Of a stretch of DNA of 64,000 nucleotides, positions 19,695 to 27,763 are shown in pieces. Source of the stretch: Rhodoferax fermentans (lineage in GTDB: Bacteria > Pseudomonadota > Gammaproteobacteria > Burkholderiales > Burkholderiaceae_C); the NCBI RefSeq assembly GCF_002017865.1, contig NZ_MTJN01000002.1, positions 1,922,001-1,986,000 on the forward strand, written 5' to 3'. Under the pieces are notes generated by a model. The model had not been told where the DNA came from, ran no database searches, and was given only the letters and a program-made list of their open reading frames with translations. A program made the translations under genes and the position numbers. Position 1 is the stretch's first letter; every line of letters starts with the position of its first letter.

Positions 19695-20645
19695 ATGCAC
19701 AAAATAGCCGTAATTGCCTTGCATGGTGTTGTTCCTTTTGACCTGTCCATCCCCTGTGATGTGTTCAGCCGGGTTCGCACGCCAGGCCTGCAAGACGCCT
19801 ACGAAGTGCGTGTCTGTGGTGAAGCCAGAGACGTCAAGGCGGGCCTCTTCGACATCCGCACGCAATGGGGGTTGTCGGATGTGGCAGATGCCGACACCGT
19901 CATCGTGCCGGGCATCAGCCACCCGATGATGCCCATTGCAGATGAGGTGCTGCAGGTGCTGCGCCATGCCAAGGGCAGAGGGGCGCGTATTGCGTCCATT
20001 TGCAGTGGTGCCTTTGTGTTGGCGGCGGCAGGTGTGCTTGACGGACTGCGAGCGACAACACACTGGCTTGCCGCGCCACAGTTGGCAAGCCGCTACCCCA
20101 AGGTATTGGTGGATGCCAATGTGCTGTTTGTTGACAACGGGCAGGTACTGACCTCAGCGGGCGCAGCGGCGGGCCTTGATCTCTGCCTGCACATGGTTCG
20201 CTCTGACTGCGGCGCCGCTGCGGCCCTCAACGCCGCAAGGTTAGCGGTCATGCCACTGGAGCGGGAGGGTGGGCAGGCTCAGTTCATCGTGAATGAGCCG
20301 CCGACCTCACCCGCGGCACTGCAACCCTTGTTGACCTGGCTTGTTGAAAACCTGCAGCAGCCCTTGGGTCTGGAGGACATCGCTCAACAGGCTGCGACCA
20401 GCACCCGCACGCTCAGTCGCCGGTTTCTTGAACAGGTTGGCACGACGCCGCTGCAATGGGTTCTGGCGCAACGGGTTCGGCGTGCGCAACAGCTGCTCGA
20501 AACAAGCGCGATGTCGATTGAGCAAGTCGCCACCGAAACCGGATTCCGCTCAGCCGCTGCCTTTCGTGAACGATTTTCAAAAGTTGTCGGGGCAAGCCCA
20601 CAAGCCTACCGACGGACATTCGGGCAAGGAGCAAGGGCGACGTAA
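19695..20645 (+). CDS. GlxA-type AraC-family regulator
   Basis: A 316-residue regulator. Residues 1-170 are a DJ-1/PfpI-like domain (IVPGIS, ASICSGAFVLAAAGVLDG with the nucleophile-elbow cysteine), and the C-terminal 100 residues carry two AraC helix-turn-helix motifs (LEDIAQQAATSTRTLSRRF and IEQVATETGFRSAAAFRERF). GlxA-type proteins respond to small metabolites, for example arginine or choline-related compounds. It is divergent from the DUF3817/CopD-like operon, a plausible target. It is the last chromosomal gene before the island. Confidence 0.9.
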   Translation: MHKIAVIALHGVVPFDLSIPCDVFSRVRTPGLQDAYEVRVCGEARDVKAGLFDIRTQWGLSDVADADTVIVPGISHPMMPIADEVLQVLRHAKGRGARIASICSGAFVLAAAGVLDGLRATTHWLAAPQLASRYPKVLVDANVLFVDNGQVLTSAGAAAGLDLCLHMVRSDCGAAAALNAARLAVMPLEREGGQAQFIVNEPPTSPAALQPLLTWLVENLQQPLGLEDIAQQAATSTRTLSRRFLEQVGTTPLQWVLAQRVRRAQQLLETSAMSIEQVATETGFRSAAAFRERFSKVVGASPQAYRRTFGQGARAT

Positions 20646-20737
20646 TCGTCGTCCCAAGGCTTGGAATTCAGCCTGCTTAACATGCAGGCGACAACAGACA
20701 CTGTCGATGATTTCCAAGGCTTACTTGCTGGTGGAGA

Positions 20738-20773
20738 GGATGAGGATCGAACTCACGACCTCTACATTGCGAA
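20738..20773. other. attachment site, distal copy of tRNA-Ala 3' half
   Basis: These 36 bases are identical to 33201-33236 and cover the anticodon loop through the T arm of tRNA-Ala on the minus strand. Just outside, 20730-20737 still encode an alternative acceptor 3' strand and a CCA. The original chromosomal tRNA end therefore appears to lie here, and the intact gene at 33192-33267 has an element-supplied 3' end. This is the classic product of tyrosine-recombinase integration into a tRNA gene. Confidence 0.85.
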
Positions 20774-20830
20774 TACTTCGGACAACGAAAAACTACCTGT
20801 ATTTACAACATCTTACAGTACGTTTCTCAA

Positions 20831-20852
20831 AGTAGTACGCTTGAGTAGTACG
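20831..20852. repeat. two direct copies of AGTAGTACG near the left island end
   Basis: AGTAGTACG occurs at 20831-20839 and again at 20844-20852, spaced 13 bp start to start. The same nonamer forms an inverted pair near the right end (33107-33115 and 33123-33131). Placement close to both attachment sites fits arm-type binding sites for the integrase or a directionality factor. The rest of 20774-20979 has no gene I can support. Confidence 0.6.
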
Positions 20853-20979
20853 CAACTTTGGGAGTTAAAAAATTGGCCTCACTTGCACTCACATCGAATT
20901 TCAGCAGCAAGTCTATATCGTCGTAACTCAAGTTGCTTTCAGCAACGCTGACCTGCCGATTCTGCGGTCCGTTAACGCG

Positions 20980-21171
20980 TTATGTGCTGGCGCTGGGACT
21001 GGCAGGCAACTGCAATTTTTGTTTGCGCTGCGCATCGCGTTGCACGCGTTGTCTGTCGCGTTCAGCCTGTAGCGTATCGCGTGTTTTTTCCACGCTCTGC
21101 TGCAGCCCTTTGATGCGTGCTTGCTCTGGTGTTGGTGGTTTGGGTGGTGTTTGTATTTCGTGTATTCGCAT
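20980..21171 (-). CDS. small charged coiled-coil protein, mobile-element type
   Basis: A 63-residue protein starting MRIHEIQ at 21171 (an upstream in-frame ATG at 21234 is less likely). After a proline-rich start it is a single charged helix rich in Gln, Arg and Lys, ending in a short tail. Similar small proteins beginning MRI(H/Q)E, with a PxTPEQAR segment, are common in plasmids and islands, but no function is known to me. It is the last gene of a leftward trio with the two upstream genes. A perfect dyad at 21201-21219 lies 30 bp before its start. Confidence 0.6.
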   Translation of the reverse strand: MRIHEIQTPPKPPTPEQARIKGLQQSVEKTRDTLQAERDRQRVQRDAQRKQKLQLPASPSAST

Positions 21172-21200
21172 CAAGTATTTAGCTTGAAACGAAAAGGCAA

Positions 21201-21219
21201 GCGTCGTGTTACACGACGC
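21201..21219. repeat. dyad GCGTCGTG-TTA-CACGACGC
   Basis: A perfect 8-bp inverted repeat with a 3-base centre, lying immediately after the stop of the 21224-21493 gene. Related dyads (TGTCGT...ACGACA) lie at 28630-28646 and 31495-31511, also at gene 3' ends, and looser ones at 29789-29805 and 30563-30579. Confidence 0.65.
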
Positions 21220-21223
21220 ACGA

Positions 21224-21493
21224 TCAGTATTCACTTGCCATTAGCAGCGTCGTTGCCGACCGATCCCATTCCGTAATCACATACAGCTTTTCACCCTGCA
21301 CCACATACGCACTCAGTATGCGTTCATCGTGCTGCACAGCATGGACGTTGGAAGCAACATCGGCGGCGCTTATGTCGCCCCAATCGCCGCCAATGTGCTT
21401 GCCAAGCAGCAGCAGCGGGTTAACTCTGTGTTGTTCGCAGTGTGCCAATGCACCAGGTGTTGCGGTCACCTGGCCAAGTTCAAATAGTGCCAT
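21224..21493 (-). CDS. conserved small protein of plasmids and islands (GDWGD family)
   Basis: An 89-residue protein with FELGQVTATPGAL near the start, then GGDWGD, ILSAY and ITEWDRSATT. I recognise this pattern from small proteins carried by many plasmids and integrative elements, sometimes labelled as restriction-enzyme subunits without basis; no activity is established. It looks like one compact alpha/beta domain with no signal peptide. Its start is 5 bp from the end of the upstream DUF6641 gene, so they are co-transcribed. Confidence 0.75.
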   Translation of the reverse strand: MALFELGQVTATPGALAHCEQHRVNPLLLLGKHIGGDWGDISAADVASNVHAVQHDERILSAYVVQGEKLYVITEWDRSATTLLMASEY

Positions 21494-21498
21494 TGCGC

Positions 21499-21951
21499 TT
21501 ACTTGCCAAAAGCCTTGCGCAGTTTGTCGCTGGCAGCAGTAATCACATCATCCAGTTCCCCAGCGCCAGCAGCAGCCTTCACCAACTCCAATGTTTTGAC
21601 AAGTTCGCTGGCGCTGGCAACTTCAATGGTTGGCCTATTTTTTCCACCACTTAAATCCAAAATTTTGCTGCCGTATTTGATGGTTAATGACACCTTGCCA
21701 TCAGCAGTGTTCCAAAACCAGGTTTTGACGCGCTTCGCCGTTTGAACGCTGCTTTTTTCACCGCTGTCCGCGTCCGTCACCACCTTCGTTTTGCTTGGTG
21801 CATAAATGCGACCTTCTGCAAGTGCCGTTGCCAGCGCGATTTGTTCATCAATGCGTTCCGCAAGTTTGTTGCGGCGAATATGAACGGGTGAAAGTTGAGT
21901 CGGTTTCTTAGCAGTTGTGAATTTCAGTGATGCAAGTGTATTAGTTGCCAT
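21499..21951 (-). CDS. DUF6641 family protein
   Basis: A 150-residue basic protein. The ATG at 21951 gives MATNTLASLKFTTAKKPTQL, the standard family opening, whereas a start 24 codons upstream would add an unrelated stretch. The middle has an AKRVKTW segment and an SLTIKYGSK strand, and the C terminus is an acidic helix. DUF6641 proteins occur on plasmids and islands beside the GDWGD-type gene found here downstream; a nucleic-acid role is a guess from the basic N-terminal half. First gene of a leftward operon; AT-rich sequence upstream (22025-22095) is the likely promoter region. Confidence 0.75.
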   Translation of the reverse strand: MATNTLASLKFTTAKKPTQLSPVHIRRNKLAERIDEQIALATALAEGRIYAPSKTKVVTDADSGEKSSVQTAKRVKTWFWNTADGKVSLTIKYGSKILDLSGGKNRPTIEVASASELVKTLELVKAAAGAGELDDVITAASDKLRKAFGK

Positions 21952-22118
21952 ATGCTTTTGCCTTTCAGTATTTGTTAAAGCAAATGCAACTATATTGTCG
22001 CCATTCAAAAGGTCAAATTTCAACCAACCTTTCTACCAGTATATTTAGCAATAATCGCAGTTCACCAAATAATTTATAAATTTATATTTGGTTATGTTTG
22101 GCGAAGATAAATAAATGC

Positions 22119-22706
22119 ATGAAAGCCAAAACCAAAGGTCAAAAACTCCAACAAGCATACAGACAGTTCATCGCACCTTATTCTCTATATCTGCAAGTTG
22201 CAGCAACATTTACGCTCAAGCAACGAGCAAAAATTAAAGTGAAGAGATTTGAGAATTACGGAAATGAGACATATGAATTTTGGCAGAATTTGAGCGAAGA
22301 CATCTTGCACAATCAAATTCATCATTTCACTGCTCGCCTCACCAGTTTGGTTTATGGCAACAAGAGAAAAAACAAGAAATATGCTCAAACTGCTAGACCA
22401 TTGGTGATTGTGAGCATTGAAGGAAGAAATGTTGCAAAACGAACACACCTGCACTTGGCAATTGGCAATATTCCGAATGAAAAAATGGAGAACATTGAAG
22501 AATTGATTATTAAAGCGTGGGAAGGTTGTGACTTTGCATACAAGAAGAATGAGACAAAGTTGCTCAATGGCCCATATGGCTGGCTTAGCTATATCACAAA
22601 GGAAGTGGGATACACAGACAACGATGCACTTGACATTGTTTCATCTACTATCCCCCAATTCATTCAACAAAGCATCAGTACCGACGGTAATTTGCTAACT
22701 GCGTGA
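22119..22706 (+). CDS. putative HUH-type endonuclease / replication initiator
   Basis: A 195-residue basic protein in strongly AT-rich DNA. It shows, in the right order, a hydrophobic strand ending ATFTL near residue 30 (like Rep motif 1), HLHLAIG with His110 and His112 (the HUH metal site), and WLSYITKEV with Tyr158 and Lys161 (like the catalytic tyrosine helix of single-Tyr Reps). That order is what rolling-circle Reps and mobilisation nickases have. A TTG start at 22098 would add seven residues. If correct, it would nick an origin on the excised island. No family name can be given, so this is motif-based inference. Confidence 0.5.
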   Translation: MKAKTKGQKLQQAYRQFIAPYSLYLQVAATFTLKQRAKIKVKRFENYGNETYEFWQNLSEDILHNQIHHFTARLTSLVYGNKRKNKKYAQTARPLVIVSIEGRNVAKRTHLHLAIGNIPNEKMENIEELIIKAWEGCDFAYKKNETKLLNGPYGWLSYITKEVGYTDNDALDIVSSTIPQFIQQSISTDGNLLTA

Positions 22707-23087
22707 ATTTTAAAAATTTGAAGGTTGCAGAGAAGTTCAAAGCACTTTATTAGATTTCTATTGGCTAATTATTTTAAGAGAAAGATTAAGAATGTCAGGT
22801 TTAGGCAACACTGATACAAAGAACGCTAGACAAACACAGAAGATGAATTGAACCACAGCGCAACAGAAAGACAAATGAAAATTGGCGACTGCAGTGAGAG
22901 ATTCGAGCATGGCGCACCGCTTTGCATTGCTTTTAAAAGTCAAAGTGCGGCCACCAATGAAAAGCATACTTTTATTTGGTATTGACTAAATAATTTATGC
23001 AGTATTCAATTCAAATCATAGGTTGTCCTTCACTACCAATGGATTTATCATTTGATACACGAAATTATTTAGTATAGGAAACCAAAA
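22707..23087. other. AT-rich gap without a gene
   Basis: About 380 bp with no supported coding frame. The end (23041-23085) is AT-rich and closes with AGGAAACC before the recombinase ATG, so it probably holds that gene's promoter and ribosome-binding site. An origin for the HUH-like protein could also lie here, but no clear nick-site hairpin was found. Confidence 0.4.
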
Positions 23088-23654
23088 ATGGCACAAGCAA
23101 AAACACTCACGCAAGTTGAAATTGAACAAGTGCTTGCATACATTGCTACGCGCAGATTTGCAATGCGCAATCGCGTCATGCTGCTAACGAGTTTTTGGAG
23201 CGGAATGCGTGTGGGTGAAATTGCCAGCTTGAAAGTTGGAGATGTGATGAACACGGATGGCACGGTGAAAAATGAAGTGCGTTTGGCTGCGGAGCAAACG
23301 AAAGGTCGTCAACCGCGCACCGTCTTTCTGCCGCAGCGACTGCAAACTGAAATGCAGCGCTATATGGATGTGCGGCGTGTGACTGATGCGACGCAGCCAC
23401 TGTTTGTGACCGCTGGCGCTAAGGCGTTTTCAGCCAATGTAATGGCACAGCATTTTTTCTGGCTCTATAAGAAGGCTGGCATTGCTGGCGCTAGTTCGCA
23501 CAGTGGTCGCCGTTCGTTCATCACTTCATTGGCCTGCAAAGGAATTTCAGTGCGAGTGCTAGCAAGTCTTGCTGGCCATCGCAGCATCGCTGTTACCCAA
23601 CGCTACATTGATGTGAACGACGATATGAAGCGAAATGCGGTGGAAATGATCTGA
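23088..23654 (+). CDS. minimal tyrosine recombinase (catalytic domain only)
   Basis: A 188-residue site-specific recombinase. All catalytic positions are present: Arg41 in GMRVGEI, Lys72, His138-Ser-Gly-Arg141, His164 in AGHRS and Tyr173 in QRYIDV. There is no N-terminal core-binding domain, so it is the size of FimB/FimE-type invertases rather than of phage integrases. It may invert or resolve a segment of the island, or move a sub-module. A decayed C-terminal remnant of a related recombinase lies 1.2 kb downstream. The island's main integrase at 31637-33043 is unrelated in length and motif detail. Confidence 0.85.
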   Translation: MAQAKTLTQVEIEQVLAYIATRRFAMRNRVMLLTSFWSGMRVGEIASLKVGDVMNTDGTVKNEVRLAAEQTKGRQPRTVFLPQRLQTEMQRYMDVRRVTDATQPLFVTAGAKAFSANVMAQHFFWLYKKAGIAGASSHSGRRSFITSLACKGISVRVLASLAGHRSIAVTQRYIDVNDDMKRNAVEMI

Positions 23655-24097
23655 CTTGTGCTTGATGTTGTATCGGCTAACGACGACCGTAGCCACTTGT
23701 ATTAAACGTAAATTTGAGTCAAACGCCATGTCTCATACATATCTAAAAGATTGACCACTATTGATAGTACTCCAAGTACGACGATCGACAAACAACACCC
23801 AATAGCTGGCTATGAGTTAAATTGATATCCTTACAGAAAGGAGAATAATCACACAATATTTCATTTAAAATCGTTTCTTTTTTTATATCCACGTCTACGA
23901 AAGTTAATTTTCAAATTTTAAAAAGCAATATCGTACTGATCAATTATTTTTAATGACGAAATATATAGGTAACAACTATGTAAATTCTGACCATTTTTAA
24001 ATAAAAGTTTGAAAATACATATCAGATTAAGCTATTTAAAATTAATTGCTTAATGTGAATGTACTTCGCTATTTGGGCGAAGGATTATTTAATATCA
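23655..24097. other. AT-rich gap without a gene
   Basis: About 440 bp, very AT-rich, with no frame I can support on either strand. It lies between the minimal recombinase and the convergent exported-protein gene. No clear hairpin terminator is seen. Confidence 0.5.
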
Positions 24098-24799
24098 TTA
24101 ATAATTAAACATATTGGAGCAATCTAACATTCTTTTCATTGGATCATTTTTCCGCATGTTTAAAACTTTTTCTTCAGCCTCAACCCAAAATTTGTCTTTG
24201 GGTGTATTTATTCGAGTGGCCATTAAATACATACAGTATGCGGTATCTAGCACACTATAGTCACCTTTCTCGCTTCCAATTTTCAGTACTTCATTGGTTT
24301 TATTAACGCAGGCTTCTCTATTTGTATTGCAAACAATAACAATCTCTTTGTTTATAGCCGCTCTTTTATCATTTACGACTTTTTGACTTTCCTTAGCCTT
24401 GTTTCTGACAATATCTTGCTCGCAAACTGATTTCCTTGTTATTGCAGATCGTACAGCTGTTAATATATCTGAATCCACTATCTGATTGCAACCATTAATT
24501 ACTACAGCACTGGGTCTTCCAAAGTTGTTCAAAATTGCATTGCAAACCGATTCGTTTAAATTTGGAGCCTCGTATTGACTACGAAATACTGCAAATTTGT
24601 CAGCATCCTCTTTTATCTGTTGTGTGTTTACACACGTGGTAAAAAGAGGAGCAATGTCTTTATTGATGGCCTCGTTCATAACCTTATGTACAATTGCAGC
24701 TAGATCATTTGTATTCTCTAGTGGATTAAAAGCAAATGCCATTTTTGATAAACAACAAACCAATAACGTAAATACTGGCAAAATCCTCAAAAAAAACAT
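24098..24799 (-). CDS. exported cysteine-containing protein, unknown
   Basis: A 233-residue protein with a clear signal peptide (about 1-23, hydrophobic core ILPVFTLLVCCLSKMAFA). The mature part is mainly helical and charged, with about nine cysteines spread through it (for example TTCVN, VCNAI, NGCNQ, VCEQD, VCNTN), suggesting disulfides in the periplasm. I do not recognise a family. The gene is strongly AT-rich, unlike the chromosome, so it arrived with the island. It is preceded on the other side by a recombinase remnant, so it may be a separately acquired cargo unit. Confidence 0.65.
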   Translation of the reverse strand: MFFLRILPVFTLLVCCLSKMAFAFNPLENTNDLAAIVHKVMNEAINKDIAPLFTTCVNTQQIKEDADKFAVFRSQYEAPNLNESVCNAILNNFGRPSAVVINGCNQIVDSDILTAVRSAITRKSVCEQDIVRNKAKESQKVVNDKRAAINKEIVIVCNTNREACVNKTNEVLKIGSEKGDYSVLDTAYCMYLMATRINTPKDKFWVEAEEKVLNMRKNDPMKRMLDCSNMFNY

Positions 24800-24826
24800 A
24801 ATATCTCCAGTTAATTAACAATAAAA

Positions 24827-24932
24827 TTTAGCGTATTTGAAGGCTTAACTGGTCATTACAACGTTGCTGTGACGCAGAAATACATTGATAGGAAGGACAA
24901 TATGAAGCGCAATGCGGTGGAATTGGTTTAAT
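24827..24932 (+). pseudogene. remnant of a tyrosine recombinase C terminus
   Basis: In one frame these bases read GLTGHYNVAVTQKYID followed by an MKRNAVELV-like end and a stop. This matches the end of the intact recombinase at 23088-23654 (LAGHRSIAVTQRYID, then DMKRNAVEMI). Upstream of it the frame has no recombinase body, only the start region of the divergent exported-protein gene. It is a 3'-terminal relic of a second recombinase copy, about two-thirds identical at DNA level over the best stretch by eye. Confidence 0.75.
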
Positions 24933-24939
24933 TCACAAA

Positions 24940-25557
24940 TCAATATCCACAAACCATACTCATTTGCATGTTCATAGTATGAGCTAAATATTTACCATGT
25001 GATTCAACAACTCGTCCGACAATACAATCCTGCGGTCCATTAGGTGTATCTACGCTAATGCGACATCCGCCATCTTTTCGATTATATGCACCTATAAATC
25101 CGATATTTCTCATCGAAGTTTGCCAATTCGTTGCCGACAGAGATACTAAGCCTTGCGTCATCCCACTAATTTTGCTGCAGACTTGCTCAATATCTTTAAG
25201 GGAATCAATCAATATTGGCTCATCAGACCTGGACTCAACTTCGACAGGCGGCGTTGTTGGCTTGGATTCGATAATATTTTTGGTTTTCAATTTTTCACTG
25301 ATAATCCTCGCCTCTGCTGCTTTTGATTCGGCAGCTTCTCTTTCGACCGTTAATCTCCTTTCTTCAGCATCCTTAGCGATTTGTGGGTTATCTTCATAAT
25401 ATTTCTGCTGTGTATGCCAACCCTTCGCTTGAACCTCTTTCATTTCAGGTACGCTAGAAAATCCAAGCTTCTGTGCTTCATCAGCCTCACCGCTGCAGCC
25501 TAAAAGTACGAGCGCAGTTATTACTGCCAGTGTTTTGTTTAACCATGTAAATGGCAT
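24940..25557 (-). CDS. lipoprotein with GFSSxxEM motif
   Basis: A 205-residue predicted lipoprotein. The signal sequence ends in LLGCSG, a lipobox with Cys21. Directly after is LGFSSVPEMKEVQAKGWHTQQKYYE, a motif shared with the lipoprotein encoded just upstream. Then comes a charged coiled coil (about 60-100) and a C-terminal domain with paired cysteines (QVCSKISG, GGCRISV, DCIVG, VCGY). The function is unknown. It is separated by about 40 bp from the upstream lipoprotein gene on the same strand, so they are probably co-expressed. Confidence 0.7.
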   Translation of the reverse strand: MPFTWLNKTLAVITALVLLGCSGEADEAQKLGFSSVPEMKEVQAKGWHTQQKYYEDNPQIAKDAEERRLTVEREAAESKAAEARIISEKLKTKNIIESKPTTPPVEVESRSDEPILIDSLKDIEQVCSKISGMTQGLVSLSATNWQTSMRNIGFIGAYNRKDGGCRISVDTPNGPQDCIVGRVVESHGKYLAHTMNMQMSMVCGY

Positions 25558-25596
25558 GATGCAATTCCTTTTAAATTTATAGGTTATTAGTGACGA

Positions 25597-26484
25597 TTAG
25601 AAACTCGGCTTTTTGCTTTCTAATACCCATGCCTTTGCATTCACATACATCATCTTCATTCCGTCATCCGTCTCTTCAGCAATCCTCTTATCGAGCAATG
25701 CCAACATCCTTTCTTTATCCTCTGAAAATTGCCAAGCTATCCACATTGCTTCCAATGCCTCATTTGGTTTGCCTTGCTTTTGCTTAGCGATCGCTATAGG
25801 TAGCCAAATATTTGCTCGTTTCGGGTTTAGCAAGAGACCGTTGTAAGCTAACTGTTCGGCTTTGCTAACATTCCCATCTTCGTTATAGGCGAAGATAAGG
25901 TTGGACAGAATTTCCTCGTCTGCGGGGTCCGCCTCAAGCGCCTGAGTAAGTGTGGCTGCCGCGTCGGGCAGTTTGCGCTGCTTCAATGATTCCAAGCCTT
26001 CACTGTTCAGCTTGCGCGCCAACTTGCGGTCCCCGCGCTGGGGCTTAGGCATTGCGCCAATGCGACGCGCGGCTTCCATCGCACTGGCAACAGACTCAAT
26101 CTTTGCCGCACCCAACATAGCTTCTGCACAAGCTCTAACACTGTCACAAGCTGATGCAGCAGCTAATACAGCAGCACTATTGGTTTCTTGCGCTGGTGAC
26201 GGTGGAGTTGCAGCTACTTGGGAAACTACAGGCTCAACTTGGGATGCGGCAACGACGGGAGAAGATTCAACTACAGCAGGAGTTTGTGGTGCTGTTGCAG
26301 CAACTGGTGCTGGCTTGGTCATCTCATCAAGTTTTTGTTTTGTTTGATACCCCTTGTCAAACGCTGCTTGCATTTCATTATTGCTGGAAAAACCGAGTGC
26401 CTTATAGTCATATTCAACTTTAGAACAGCCAGCCAATAGAAAAGAAGCTAGTCCAATTGTTACTATTTTCGCTGCTATATTCAT
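25597..26484 (-). CDS. TPR-containing lipoprotein with GFSSxxEM motif
   Basis: A 295-residue predicted lipoprotein. The lipobox is LLAGC, then LGFSSNNEMQAAFDKGYQTKQKL, the same motif as in the next gene. Residues about 60-120 are a low-complexity Ala/Pro/Val/Thr linker, and the C-terminal half (about 150-265) contains tetratricopeptide-like helices (LNSEGLESLKQRKLPDAAATLTQALEADP and two more). It likely anchors at a membrane and presents a protein-binding solenoid in the periplasm. GC content is higher here than in its AT-rich neighbours. The partner is unknown; the adjacent lipoprotein is an obvious candidate. Confidence 0.75.
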   Translation of the reverse strand: MNIAAKIVTIGLASFLLAGCSKVEYDYKALGFSSNNEMQAAFDKGYQTKQKLDEMTKPAPVAATAPQTPAVVESSPVVAASQVEPVVSQVAATPPSPAQETNSAAVLAAASACDSVRACAEAMLGAAKIESVASAMEAARRIGAMPKPQRGDRKLARKLNSEGLESLKQRKLPDAAATLTQALEADPADEEILSNLIFAYNEDGNVSKAEQLAYNGLLLNPKRANIWLPIAIAKQKQGKPNEALEAMWIAWQFSEDKERMLALLDKRIAEETDDGMKMMYVNAKAWVLESKKPSF

Positions 26485-26589
26485 TGCAAAATTTTCCTAT
26501 GTGTTTTAATAACTGCCGAACATCACGCTGACAAAGGTTGGAGTTTTTTAATGCCAAGTTATAAAAAGATCAAATTAAATATCAAATCT

Positions 26590-26961
26590 TTAATTGGTTT
26601 TGGCATACTGTAATGCCATATTGCACTGGGCAAAAAACATCGGTGCGATCCCTGCCATTGGGATTGATGGATGTATCTCTTTCGCTTTTTGATACGGCTT
26701 CCAGCACATATCTTCAGTCGAGCCTCCGATTCGGTTGGCTCTGACTTCTTGCCATGCAGCCCCAAGCGTGTCAATTACTTTTGCTCTGTCACTGCAATCA
26801 ACGACGATGGCTCTGTTTGCGCTTGTAGGTGCTGACCCCTTGCAGACTAACTCGTAGCCCGCTGTCGCAGGAAGAGCTGTTGCAGCAGCCCCAACAGCGA
26901 ATATCGTTGCAACTACAGATGAGCGCCCCAATTTTTCCAGCTTGTTCAGCTTCGTTCTCAT
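26590..26961 (-). CDS. small exported protein, unknown
   Basis: A protein of about 123 residues. The ATG at 26961 is preferred because AAAGGAAG lies just upstream; a more distal ATG at 27027 is possible. The N terminus is basic (MRTKLNKLEKLGRSS) and followed by a hydrophobic stretch ending LPATAGY, a signal peptide. The mature domain has three or four cysteines (LVCKG, VDCSD, MCWKP, QCNMA) and no family I recognise. It is the first gene of the exported-protein block, about 105 bp upstream of the TPR lipoprotein gene. Confidence 0.6.
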   Translation of the reverse strand: MRTKLNKLEKLGRSSVVATIFAVGAAATALPATAGYELVCKGSAPTSANRAIVVDCSDRAKVIDTLGAAWQEVRANRIGGSTEDMCWKPYQKAKEIHPSIPMAGIAPMFFAQCNMALQYAKTN

Positions 26962-27347
26962 CCGCTTCCTTTGTTGTTGACTCAACACTTCATTTAGCAA
27001 AATCGATGCAACTAGTGGCAGCATCATTTATGAGAATCTATCCGGTAATCACCTGCTTTACGTTTCATTGTTAGCCAATATGGCATTCTTCTCTGTGATC
27101 GCCGCAGGTTGTGTGAAAGTGTGCAACGCACTGGTCTACGGCTAGTGGCGCACCTATCTTCACACGTAGTCCACTCATAAGACGTTTTTTTATCTCTCGT
27201 CAAGCCATAGATGATCGCCAATTTGGCGAGCAATAGTATAGCTTGAACAAAGGCTCTATTTTTTTGTCAACAGGCTCGAGCAATGCCCGCAACCACCGCA
27301 TTGCTTTGGCTGGTCAACGGCGTGCATGGTCGATATGATCTGCATCT
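26962..27347. other. divergent intergenic region
   Basis: About 386 bp between the leftward exported-protein block and the rightward winged-helix gene. No credible gene is present. The arrangement suggests that it holds divergent promoters, and the winged-helix protein could act on them. Confidence 0.4.
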
Positions 27348-27704
27348 GTGCCGTCCCAACCTACCTTCTCTCAAACCTATCTCCGGTTTTTAAACTTGGT
27401 TCAAGCAATCCGCCAAAAGGATCGTTTGTTTGCGCTCGATCCCGTAGATGAGCGCCTGCTTAACTGTTTTGCGGTGGTGTGGGTGACGGGACGCTATTTA
27501 ACAGCCTCTGAAGCATCCGTTAGCGTTGCGGATGTTGCCCCGCGCACCGTGCAGCGTCGAGTGGTGTCGTTGGTGGAAAAAGGGCTGCTACGCGTGGAAA
27601 GCGACGAGAAAGACAACCGAGTCAAATATCTGTTTGCAACAGACAAGACGGCTCAGTATTTTGAAGAACTGAACAAGTGTTTAGAGCAAGCGAAACGCAG
27701 GTAG
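27348..27704 (+). CDS. MarR-like winged-helix regulator
   Basis: A 118-residue protein starting at a GTG. The middle is a winged helix: LTASEASVSVADVAPRTVQRRVVSLVEKGLLRVESDEKDNRVKYLFAT, with the recognition helix RTVQRRVVSLVEKGL and a wing carrying DNRVKY, as in MarR-family and phage-type regulators. The flanking helices would dimerise. It is divergent from the exported-protein genes and convergent with the MASE1-like gene, and it is the only clear transcription factor on the island, so it is the probable switch for island or cargo genes. Confidence 0.75.
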   Translation: MPSQPTFSQTYLRFLNLVQAIRQKDRLFALDPVDERLLNCFAVVWVTGRYLTASEASVSVADVAPRTVQRRVVSLVEKGLLRVESDEKDNRVKYLFATDKTAQYFEELNKCLEQAKRR

Positions 27705-27763
27705 CGTAAGCAGGTTACACAGCGTGCATCAGGTTTTTCTTCATACCCGCTAATTACAAAGCA

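Noticed and set aside
20661-20951. A 96-residue rightward frame across the left attachment site
   Set aside because: It runs through the displaced tRNA 3' half and the repeat motifs and has no coding-like composition; accidental open frame.
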